Of a stretch of DNA of 64,000 bases, positions 54,362 to 64,000 are shown one piece after another. The translations under genes were made by a program, and so were the position numbers. Below the pieces are notes generated by a model. It had not been told where the DNA came from and made no database searches. It saw only the letters and a program-made list of their open reading frames with translations. Numbering within the stretch: the stretch's first letter is position 1; each line of letters opens with the position of its first letter. The stretch lies in NCBI RefSeq assembly GCF_950295315.1, contig NC_080165.1, forward strand, positions 4,759,291-4,823,290. Reading direction: 5' to 3'. This stretch comes from Erinaceus europaeus. Its lineage: Eukaryota; Chordata; Mammalia; Eulipotyphla; Erinaceidae.

Positions 54362-55870
54362 ATTGTTACTGTTCTACAATCAACACTTTCTTATGAATAT
54401 TTTATTTTAAATGTCTATGTATAAAAAGAAGAAGAGTTCAAGCCATGAAGTCCTTGGCGTTCAGCAGAATGTCCGTATAGATGGTTAATTTTATGAATTC
54501 CTGGGGAAAAAAAAAACTTAGCTATCCATCTTCAAAATCAGATGTGTTTTAAAACTGTATAAAGTCATTTTTATTTTTCTAACAAAATTCTCACTAGCCT
54601 GCTAGTGAGAATTGTCTTGTTGAATGTATAGAAAAATCTGAAAGTAAGTTCATATTTTTACAAATGGGAGTTATTTTTTTATTTTAATCTGATCAATATA
54701 TTAAAATATCATTGCATCACCTGTCCCTGGTATAATCAAGTGTATTCCCACATATTGGTTAACTAGAAGCAAGTAGGTTTCAGTTCCCTTCGGTCAAAAC
54801 TCCAGAAGAAAATTTAAGTCTTCTCTGGCGTTAAAGTCAGGTTGGAAAGAAGTGACAAGGAGAGAAGGTCTGCCTCCTTCCCACTGACAGGATCGATCTT
54901 TATAGCATCTACTCTGTGCAGCTTCTGTGATTCCACTCTGCTTCTGTGAGTAGGGATGAACTCATCATCCAGCTGAGTAGATGGTCACTTTTACTCACAG
55001 AAACATATTGAACAATGTAAAAACACTTAGCTAGAGTTTAGCGCTTGTGTTTTTACTAGAGAGACAAAGTGGAACATGTTAAAAAAAAAAAAAAAAAAAC
55101 CAACTTCAAACAAAGACATGACTGGGAGGAAAAATAGAGACCTTAGTGGCTAGAAAGTGAATTGCTTAACCTGCAACTTAAAGAATGAGTGTGATTTCTG
55201 TAAGAAGCAGGGCAAAATGGTTTAAATTGCAAAATGATGTAAAGTTTCAAGTAAGTTAGGTCTGTCTGAACAAGAGGTAGGAGGTTTCTTTCTTAACTGT
55301 CAGGATCCAAAGCAAGAAACAGAATAAAACACTAGAAAAGTCATTTGGAACAGAAGAACAGTGCAGAATGTCCTTAAGAGAAGAAAAATGAATAGGTTGA
55401 TGATACGTAGATACTTCTCTTATTCCCTTAGGCATGTTAAAATTAAATATGAGAAAAATGTAAAGTATGTCAAGAAAAAGAAAATACCAACAGCATCTGC
55501 TTCATGGAAACCATGAGAGTTGTGATTATTTTATGGAGACAAATTAAAATCTCAGATTATGGAATTTATTTCTGAATTTTGCATATTCAGCTCTAATATT
55601 CTGATCATATATTGATGGTGTGTCAGGCACTGATGTGAATAATCGCATAAGAATTACACTGAAGTGTCACTTAGGAGATTTCCTATGTAAGAAACTATAT
55701 ATATATATATAGAGATAGATAGATATATAGATATATAGATATTAGTGGGAACATGTAATGATATTATTTTTTCCACTTCTGGAAGTTGATATGAGCAAAT
55801 TTTCTAGAAGTTTTATAATTAAACAAATGAATGGTCTCTTTCACATTCATTCCCTCCACTTCTCTGTCTC

Positions 55871-56033
55871 TATAATAAAAAAGAAAGAAAGATGTAGATT
55901 TCCCAAAACAAAGCTTTTATTTCTCAAAATAGTATTATATATAAATATATATAATAAATATATATTATATATATAAATATATATAATAAAAAAAGAAAGA
56001 AAGATGTAGATTTCTCAAAACAAGCTTTTATTT
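55871..56033. repeat. Tandem duplication, 111-bp period
   Basis: The block 55,871-55,922 (TATAATAAAAAAGAAAGAAA..., ending GCTTTTATTT) recurs at 55,982-56,033 with about three differences (one T/C change and two single-base indels). The intervening unit is TA-rich. Confidence 0.85.
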
Positions 56034-58075
56034 ACCGAACTCGGTATTTACCAATTATACAGAGTCATCACTATAACCAAATAAAGCTAAATTATTGTAA
56101 GGAACTACACTAGTAACAAGCACTGCGAATTTAATACATTCTGGAGACAACTGAGGTATCTTACAATTTTTGATAATATTAACCTGTGAGTCCTAGCAAG
56201 ATGGTTAAAATGAACAATAAATCAGGCTTTTTCTCCCCTAAAATAGTGCAAATAGATTTGTTGTAACTTTCTGTTCATGACTATTCTTCCAAAACTACAT
56301 GTATATATGTTTACATACTTACAAATGGAACCTTCTTTATGTATTGAGTGTACAGCAACAATGTTTCACATATTAAAATGCATGGATAAACAGAACAGCA
56401 CACAAAGAGATAAAAATAGAGATGCATAAATATATCATTCAAATATATATAAATATGGTGTGTAAATACTATTTTTAAATATATTCTTTAAAATTCAGAA
56501 CTGAATTTTTCAGTAGAATATCTAAATTATAATTTTATTAAATTAATCCTCATGAAGCAATATAGATTTAAATTATAGTGAGGATATATATGTATTGATG
56601 AACCATAGGAAACAAATATTTTGGCAAGTGGACTATATTTAAAAGAAGGTTTTTATAAAAAAATATGGAATGTACTCTCCGCAAGTGTGTTAATTTCACA
56701 AGTCTAATTTGTAAAATAACCCCATGTTCTAAAATAGTTCACATTCTAGGAAAACAATAGAGATGGAGGGTAAGCATCAAATGACTTAAGGAAGGTAACA
56801 ATTTAAATTTATTTGTCTCTGTGCTCTTACTTAACTCTTTAAAATCGTATTTATTTTACTTTTTTTTTTTTTTTGGCTGACCTGTCAAAACAGAGATTGA
56901 TTCAAGCTCTTTGATGTGCTTTTATCAGACAACATCAAGCCCCAAATAGCTGCATCAAACAAAAACTAGTTCCCTAAATTTTCTTTTCTTAAGCTAAAAT
57001 GAAAGCAATGACTCTGGACTAGGAAAACAAAGCAACAAAGCCTATGGGAGAAAGTTTGCCTATGGTGGACAGGTGAAATCAGAGGGAAGAAGTTTTATTT
57101 GGTGAAGCATTCCAAGCAGCGTTCTCTGTAGCTGTTTTATTGCCTCTATCTCTGTTCCACCCGCTCCCCCCCCCACACCTTTTCCTTTTCTTCCCCTTAA
57201 TATTGTAGCAAAGAACAAAGGCTATCAAGAGGAAAAGCAATATAGTCATTAAGTAGTAATTGGAAGAATGGGCTTTGGGGTTAAAATTAATAAAAACAGC
57301 ATGGTGTACATTAAGGCTGTATAAATATTTAAGGAATCTACAGTCTGCTTGGAGATGTAAACCGATTAGCAGAACTACTTAATCCAGAGATGTAAATGTC
57401 TCAGGTAGATAAAATAAACACACAGTGCTAGATGGAGAGGCGACCAGCTTTCATTCCAGGAGTGCCTTCTTTCATTAAGATTTTAATTATCAAAATAAAG
57501 CACTTTTGATGTTTTGTGGAAAGGTTTTTACCCGGCATCTAGAGCAATTTAGAAGATGGAATCACAAAGAGATCGTCGCAATTATTTTTCTTTTCTTGTC
57601 AGATGATGTATTATAGATGCAATTTTGGTCCTATTTGCATTGAAACTAAAGGAAAGCTCTGATGCAAACGATGGAGGGTTCACTCTGCAGTATTATCACT
57701 ACTGGGAAGAGCAGTGCACAAAATATTACTGACATAAAGTTTCACATTCTAAAGTAAAGTACTTACTCTTCATACATAGCCTTTGCAATGATATGTGGAC
57801 TGATTCAAAGTATGAGAGCATGCATTAAAAATAAGATAATCACAGCTTAATCCTTTTTATCTGAAAAAAAAATCCAATACAGGAGTTTTGATAGAGGTTT
57901 CACAAATAAAATTGTAGAAATACAACTATTAACTGAATGCTTGTATACCTAGTACCTGAATTCATAATTTTATACTTGAAAAGTCTAGTAACTTAGGAAT
58001 TTTATTATTTCTATTTAAATTCTTTTGAACCATACAGCCATGAACTTGATACTGCTTAGAATATAATGAAATATT

Positions 58076-58080
58076 TCCTA

Positions 58081-58133
<53 letters not shown>
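58076..58133. repeat. (TA)n microsatellite
   Basis: About 55 bp of TA with one G interruption near 58,086. Confidence 0.95.
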
Positions 58134-58135
<2 letters not shown>

Positions 58136-58528
58136 GTCAAAATATTAACTTGGCAGGAAACATTTCCCTATTGTCTGAACAGAACTAGATGTCTAAATGA
58201 ATGGAGATATGTTGTTGGTCCAAAAATCCCATCATCTCACAAAAGTTAGTAGCATGAGTCCCAAGGTGATGAGATATCTGTCATGCATTAGAATTCTTTT
58301 GAAGTGAAATATTTTGTGCTGTTTCATACTGAAATCTTGTAGAAACATTATTTCTTTTCTAGCAGGTAACTTCTATTGAAAGTATGTACCCATATTCAGG
58401 TCAATACACTCAAGTTCTCATTTGCAATTTTAAATTTACATCTGTAAACACATCAGCTAAGCTTTTGAAACAGAAGAAGCAGTAGGACAGGCAAAGATAG
58501 TAAGGGCCTAAATCAAAGCTTGCTATAG

Positions 58529-58691
58529 GGTAGGGGAGATAGCTTAATGGTTATGCAAACAAACTCTCATGCCTGAGGCTCCAAAGTCCCAGGTTCAATC
58601 CCCCATACCACCATAAGCCAAAGCTGAGCAGTGCTCTGGTGTTTCTCTCTGTGTCTCTCTCTGTCTGCATCTCTCTCAAAAATAAAAATAA
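58529..58691 (+). mobile_element. SINE-B, young
   Basis: Perfect 14-bp duplication AAAGCTTGCTATAG (58,515-58,528 and 58,692-58,705). Consensus-like: GGGGAGATAGCTTAATGGTT, GGTTCAATCCCCCATACC, GAGCAGTGCTCTGGTG. This is the copy used here to define SINE-B. Confidence 0.95.
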
Positions 58692-58705
58692 AAAGCTTGC
58701 TATAG

Positions 58706-59024
58706 CATTGACAAAGCACTAAATAGTGCTCATAACTGGGGGTGGCAATCTGGAGACTCTCTCTGATGGATACGGGGAACTATGTGGGTCAGGAAACAAG
58801 GTGAGACAATGATCCATCAAGAATCCTTTGCCCTAAATATGTCAAATATTTAAGTTTTGTTTTCCTTGTTCATATTTTCCACGTCTTCTCAGTGTCCTAC
58901 TTCTCTCACATAGAAGAAAAAAGAGCTATCACTCCATAGAATTAATTTTTAGCTCTTGGCAATATCCAATATCAAACTATTTTTTGACATCTGTACACAC
59001 ACACACACTTGAACCCTTCTAGTT
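58706..59024. other. Unique intergenic DNA
   Basis: Nothing recognised except a short CA run near 58,995-59,008. Confidence 0.45.
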
Positions 59025-59039
59025 AATAAACTCTGGTAG

Positions 59040-59183
59040 CATACTCCCAGAGGGATAGAGAATGGGAAAGCTATTAGGGGAGGGGATGAGATACGGAGAT
59101 CAGGTGGTGGGAATTGTGTGGAGCTGTACCCTTCCTATCCTATGGTTTTGTTAATGTCTCCAAATGAATAAAAAAATAAAATA
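59040..59183 (+). mobile_element. Very short 5'-truncated L1 (144 bp)
   Basis: Begins CATACTCCCAGAGGGATAG inside the terminal 3'UTR module and ends ATGAATAAAAAAATAAAAT. A 14-bp duplication AATAAACTCTGGTA (59,025-59,038; one mismatch at 59,184-59,197) confirms an independent insertion. Confidence 0.92.
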
Positions 59184-59197
59184 AATAAACGCTGGTA

Positions 59198-59582
59198 ATA
59201 GCTATAAGATCTGTTATAAGAAAATAATTTAGAGCCATTTCTAAGTAAAGAATTTTTTTTCTTTTTTTTTAAATTCTTTTTCCCCCTTTATGGGGGTGTG
59301 GGGGGTAATGGTTTACATTTTTTCTTCATTATAAGAAAAATATTACATTTAAGATTATTAAAAACATATCAAAGTTTCAAAATTCTAAATAACACGTAAG
59401 GTATCATACTGTATACCATAATCAAATCTCCAAGTAGGCTAAGAAAAATATACAATTTAAAGTGACCATTTGCATTTCACTTTTGTTCTTATCCTTTAAG
59501 TGGAGCAGCGAGTCTTTGCTGACTTATCAGTTCACTCAGAACAGGAAAATCACTAAATCATACAGACATAAGAGCTTCTACT
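59198..59582. other. Mostly unique DNA with a possible L1 3' scrap
   Basis: The T-rich stretch with GGGGGGTAATGGTTTACA (about 59,255-59,320) resembles a reversed old L1 terminus. The rest is unassigned. Confidence 0.4.
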
Positions 59583-60765
59583 GGGGGGGGGGGGGGGGGG
59601 CGAGCCAAGATGGCAACTTTGGAGCCTCAGCTGCCCTGAGCTCCAAGAGGCAGCAGCTTGCAACCCAGGATATACTGGATAGAATAGGATACTGGGCTCT
59701 CTGTAGGAGGGTGAACACAGGCTGGTCAGAGTGACAACAAAATACAGTCCCATAAATCCTCTTGGGCTGACAGAGGTCAGGGGGACAAAAGAAAATCCTT
59801 TGATTATTTCTGAGCTCAACCCCCCACCCCAGTACCAGCCTGCAGGGACAGCTCAGCTGCTCTTAGCAGGCTTCTCCCTGAGCTATTTTCTTTACCAAGA
59901 TTCCTGGCTCACTAAGGGTGTCATTCCAAACCTCTTCCTTTAACTTCTCTCTCTCTCACTCTATTTTTTTTTAAGTGGCTGGAGCTCTATTTGAGTGACA
60001 AAATACCTGACCAATCAGAGCCTCAGTCCTGCTTGGGAAAAACTACTTGGAGATTTTTTGTTTGTTTCTTTGTTTGTTTGGGTTTTTTTTTTTTTTTTTT
60101 TTTTTGATATATCTTACAATTAGCTGTCTTTGCTCAGGCTTCCTGCAGCCAATCCAGAGGTCCAAGCTGCAGGCTTGTCATAAAGGACTGTTAGAGATTT
60201 TCTACTCTATTTTATTTTATTACTACTATTATTATATAAACATGTCCCTTTTCCATCCACCTTCTTTAGGTTGACCAAGATTAACCATTGTTGTTTTTTC
60301 CATTGCTAGGTGACTGGGTGTCCTATCCATTGTGAGAGGAATTTTTTCTCTCTACCTCTTCTTTCTACTCTCCTTTTCCCCTCCTCCTAGCTAATTAAAA
60401 AAAAAAACTTTCCTTTTACTGATCTTCCTTTTTAATTCTCTCTTTCTTTCTTCCTTCCTTTCTTCTTTTTTTATTCTTTTCTTCCTTACTCATTCTTTAG
60501 TTTTCTGAATTCATTATTAATTATTTGTGAATTACTTGGGGGCAGAAATCTGACTTGGAGTGGACTCTATCTGTGGGGGTCTTCTCTAATTCCCTTTCTC
60601 CCCTTTCTATCCTAGAATTTATAGTGGACAGTAGATTTGCATAATTTTCTATTCTTGCTTCCCCTTTTTCCCTAACTCTTTCTTTTTCTATTTTTTCTTA
60701 GACTGGAGGTGTTCTTTGGCTAAATGGTATTGGTTGAATTGTACTCAAAACACAACAACTGAAGA
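59583..60765 (+). promoter_or_regulatory. L1 5'UTR (promoter type 2) with YY1-like site
   Basis: CCAAGATGGC at 59,605-59,614 matches the YY1-type motif that sits close to the 5' end of human L1 and helps fix the start site. The leader is T-rich and pyrimidine-rich in its second half and shares no recognisable sequence with the 648-bp leader at 4,926. Confidence 0.75.
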
Positions 60766-61760
60766 ATGACAGAACAGAAAAATAAAAACCACATCAATAA
60801 AAAAAAAATGGTTAAATCAAGAGAAAATAAAGTTGCTACCACAATGAATCAGGACAGGAGCCCAGAAGAAACTCCAAGTCTGTCAGAAGTAACCATAGAT
60901 AAGAAAAGTATACAAGCAATAGTAAACCTAATAATCACAGAAATGAAGACAACTATAGAGGAAAGGGCTATCAAAATTAGGGGAACATCAAAGGAGAACC
61001 TCAAGGACAATACTAGCTACCGCAAGATAACTAGAGAACTGAAAGCTGAAATAGCTGAGCTAAAATGCCAACTAGCAGAACAAGCTAATACCATAACTGA
61101 ACTGAAAAAAGAAGGTGAGGGAAGGGAAATCAGACTAACAGAAGCAGAAAACAGAATTAGCCAGACAGAGGATGAGCTAGAGAAAGCAAAGAAAGAGGTA
61201 AAAGAGGTCAAAAAGAGATTGAGAGACACTGAAAACAACAACAGAGACATATGGGATGATCTCAAATAAAGTAACATTCATATAATTGGCCTACTAGAGG
61301 AAGAAAGCGAGGAAAGGGAAATAAATATTCTAGAGGAAATAATAGAAGAATACTTCCCAGACCTAAACAACAGAAAGGACATTAAGATTCAAGAGGCTCA
61401 GAGAGTCCCAAACAGAATCAACCCAGACCTGAAGACACCAAGACACATCATAGTTACAATGAAAAGAAGTAAGGATAAAGAAAGGACCCTAAAGTCTGCA
61501 AGAGAAAAACAAAAGGTCACATACAGGGGAAAACCCATAAGACTGTCAGCAGACTTCTCCACTAAAACTCTAAAATACAGAGGAGAATAACAAGATATCT
61601 ATTGAGCCCTGAATGAAAAAGAGTTTCAACCAAGGATAATATGTCCTGCTAGACTTTCATTCAAACTAATAGAGGGATCAGAACCTTCTCAGATAGTTAA
61701 CAGTTAAAGAGGAAATCATCACCTAGCCTGCCATGAAAGAGGTATTAAAAGACCTCTTAT
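60766..61760 (+). pseudogene. L1-ORF1: L1 ORF1, broken
   Basis: Open for 167 codons from the ATG at 60,766. The coiled coil (RELKAEIAELKCQLAEQA) is present, then TAA at 61,267-61,269 truncates it just before the RRM. Further stops follow near 61,588 and 61,600, with an indel near 61,670. The remaining sequence still aligns with the RRM and C-terminal domain to a terminal TAA at 61,758-61,760. The N-terminal head differs strongly from the intact ORF1 at 5,574, as is usual between L1 lineages. Confidence 0.9.
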
Positions 61761-61820
61761 AAACAAGAACATCATTATAATACTTGCCATATATGAGAGA
61801 AAATAAAGAATTCTTGAATA

Positions 61821-62868
61821 ATGCCACAACAGTACATTAAATCCACAATATCAATAAATATTAATGGCTTAAACGCACCCATTGAAAGTCACAGAGAGGG
61901 AGGATGGATCAGGAAACAAAACCCAACCATGTGCTGCTTGCAAGAATCCCATCTAACCCAACAAGACAAACACAGGCTTAAAGTGAAAGGATGGAAAACT
62001 ATCCTACAGGCGAATGGACCACAAAAAAAGGGAGGAACAGCTATTCTTATCTCTGACACAATAGACTTTAAATTAAATAAAGTAATGAAAGATAGGCAAT
62101 GCCATTACATAATGATTAGAGGTTCAATCAACCAAGAAGATTTAACTGTTATTAACATCTATGCCCCCAATGAGGGACCACTTAAATACATCAAACACCT
62201 ACTGAAAGAAGTACAAAAACACATGAATAGTAATACAATAATAGTGGGAGACATCAAAACCCCCACTCTCACACTTAGACAGATCAACAAAGCAGAGAGT
62301 CAACAAAGAAATAAGAGAATTAAATGAAGAGATGGATAGACTAGACCTCCTGCACATTTTAAGAGTTTTTAACCCAAGAAAACTGGAATACACATTCTTT
62401 TCATATCGACACAGCACATACTCAAGGATAGACCACATTTTAGGAAACAAAGACAGTATCAAAAAACTCAAGAGCATTGAAATCATGCCAAGTATCTTCT
62501 CATACCACATTGGAGTAAAGCTAACATTCAACAAAAAACAGAAAATTACTAAAAGTCACAGAATTTGGAAATTCAGCAAAATACTGCTTAAGAACTGTTA
62601 GGTCAGAGAGACACTCAAGCAAGAAGTTCAAATGTTCCTGGAAACAAATGAAAATGAAGACACAACCTATCAAAATACTTGGGACACAGCTAAAGCAGTA
62701 CTGAGAGGGTAACTCATAGCCATACAGTCACATATTAAGCAACAAGAAAAAGCTCAAATAAATGACCTTACTGCACACCTTAAGGACTTAAAGGAAGAGG
62801 TACAAAGGAACCCTAAAGCAACCAGAAGGATTGAAATCACTAAAATTAGAGCAGAAATAAACAACATC
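61821..62868 (+). pseudogene. L1-ORF2: L1 ORF2 endonuclease part, broken and truncated
   Basis: The first 168 codons cover the start of the endonuclease: ININGLN and QESHL keep the catalytic Asn and Glu, but the GDFNT motif reads GDIKT, losing the second Asn. A frameshift follows between about 62,270 and 62,330. The second frame (62,332-62,601) contains RIDHILG; the SDH motif reads SYH, so its Asp is lost while the His remains. Stops occur at 62,599-62,601 and near 62,709. Sequence ends at a deletion point at about 62,868, before the reverse transcriptase domain. Not functional. Confidence 0.9.
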
Positions 62869-63020
62869 GACCTTTCCTTTCATAGGATTCTCTAATTTTA
62901 TGCCAGGTGGTTCACTTCCTAACAAAGTCTCAAAACCTACATATGGACCAGGTCCCATGAGACACAGTATACACTCACATGTATCCATAAATTAGGGCAA
63001 AATATATACATGAAACTATT

Positions 63021-64000
63021 TTTTCAGCTTCTGTAGGAAAATCTTGAAGATTATGTATGTCCTCAAATGCCACCACAAATGATACTACTGAACTAATATA
63101 GCTGTATAAATAGAAATCATGGTGAAAAAAACAGAAAGAAAAGAAATTTTGATAAAGACTTAATGAATATTTCCAATCTGATAGTCTCCCAAATAGAAAC
63201 CAACTTCCCTAGCCCACTGTGTTCCAAGATTAGACTCTAAGAAAAACAAAATAATTATAAAACATGCCATCTTAATCCCTCTGGTTTAAATGTTCCAAAT
63301 TAAGAGACATAGAAATAATCCTTGGTATTTTTGTAGTTTAATCGAGTTAATATAGAGATATATTAAAATATTTATGTTAAAAGCTTAGTACTAGTCTTTA
63401 TCCCTCTACCCCCAAATACTAGCATCAGCATCTCTAGTAGAAGACTGCCTTGGGTAGAATTCAGAAAGTCAGAAAAATTTTCATGAATGTTTTTAACGCT
63501 ACATATATAATTATAAAATTATAATCATGAACCCCATACATTTCAGTTAGGTTATATGTGTCCTGGGAGATTCTAGGAAGATTAAGCATTAAACATAGCT
63601 TCTTATATTCATCTCTAAGAATTAAAGCAGAATGAGAGTTGATAAAGAACAACAACAACAAAAATTGAAGTTCAATTTGATGTAAAGCACCATGGAATGG
63701 GAATATCTCATCATGGATTTCTTCAGTATTAATATGCTTATCAAGAATATGTGATGACCACAGTGAGAATCTTCACTGAGCATGGCACTGGGAGTCTGGA
63801 GGGAAGCACATACTAGTGTGATGGCAGTAATAGTGTACAGTTTGCTAGGTGAACATATATCTCAGAGTTCATGTAAGTTAGTATAACATAGTTTATTTAG
63901 CAAATGTTATTATGCTGAATATAACTAAACTATATATAGAGGGTCAAACATTGAAATCAGTACAATTAGAAGGAATGAGATGACAGATGTTGTTGGGTAA
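63021..64000. other. Unique AT-rich intergenic DNA
   Basis: No further L1 or SINE sequence recognised to the end of the window. The minus-strand frame at 63,461-63,661 has no family signature. Confidence 0.5.

Larger units (their letters stand above)
47937..58514. other. Repeat-poor unique block of 10.6 kb
   Basis: No SINE-A, SINE-B or L1 insertion is recognisable here, against one insertion every few hundred bases in the rest of the window. Contents noted: one MIR-like remnant, several dinucleotide runs, a 111-bp tandem duplication and A/T homopolymer runs (55,080-55,099; about 56,860-56,874). A tRNA-box-B-like GGGATTTGAACC at about 49,895 may be part of a very old SINE. No exon could be supported. 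The stretch 57,400-57,700 has a less AT-skewed, complex composition of the kind common in conserved noncoding elements, but that is a guess. Confidence 0.6.
59583..63020 (+). mobile_element. L1 with a different 5'UTR, internal deletion and no 3' end
   Basis: Starts with 18 G residues and CGAGCCAAGATGGC, a classical L1 5' start. A 1.18-kb 5'UTR, decayed ORF1, and the ORF2 endonuclease region follow to about 62,868. There it jumps to L1 3'UTR (CTTTCCTTTCATAGGATTC; compare 16,650-16,830 reversed) and stops near 63,020 without the terminal module or a poly(A) tail. About 3 kb of ORF2 is missing. Confidence 0.9.

Overview
The window is intergenic DNA from a eutherian mammal. I found no host protein-coding exon, rRNA gene or functional tRNA gene. 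The sequence is AT-rich and packed with LINE-1 (L1) retrotransposons, tRNA-derived SINEs, a few LTR remnants, microsatellites and at least two old MIR elements. The dominant SINE and L1 types look to me like those of hedgehogs (Erinaceidae), but that assignment is from memory and was not checked against a repeat library.

Names used below. SINE-A: tRNA-derived, box B near GGTTCAAGCCCC, then a CACCTGCAGGGGGAAAGCTT-like stretch, a CT-rich part and an A-rich tail; a long form adds a 3' module (GGAGCAGTGGATTCG...CACCGAGCCCCAGCAATAA). SINE-B: head GGGAGATAGCATAATGGTTA, box B GGTTCAATCCC, body GAGCAGTGCTCTGGT. SINE-C: older relatives with a GTAGCACAGTGGATAAAG-like head.

Layout. 1-4.9 kb: SINEs and two related solo LTRs, each with a perfect 6-bp target duplication. 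4.9-11.2 kb: a full-length L1 with 15-bp target duplications, an intact ORF1 and an ORF2 broken only by two in-frame stop codons. 11-24 kb: a dense L1/SINE field with a 5'-inverted L1, an internally deleted L1 carrying a duplicated 5'UTR, a long (GAA)n tract and an LTR-like insert. 24,710-24,909: an assembly gap. 25-28 kb: mostly unique DNA with a MIR. 28-47 kb: nested SINEs and L1s, two more inverted L1s and two more long purine tracts. 47.9-58.5 kb: a 10.6-kb block nearly free of young repeats. 59.6-63.0 kb: a second L1 with a quite different 5'UTR, decayed ORFs, a large internal deletion and no 3' end.

How the parts relate. L1 ORF1p (RNA chaperone) and ORF2p (endonuclease plus reverse transcriptase) are the machinery that copies L1 and, by established knowledge, mobilises SINEs of this type; the target duplications here fit that mechanism. 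L1 copies in this one window use two unrelated 5'UTRs and several 3'UTR modules, which points to modular turnover of untranslated regions between lineages. I found no new gene system. The most useful leads are the near-intact L1, the UTR swapping, the recurrent birth of microsatellites at one ORF2 site, the long purine tracts and the repeat-poor block.
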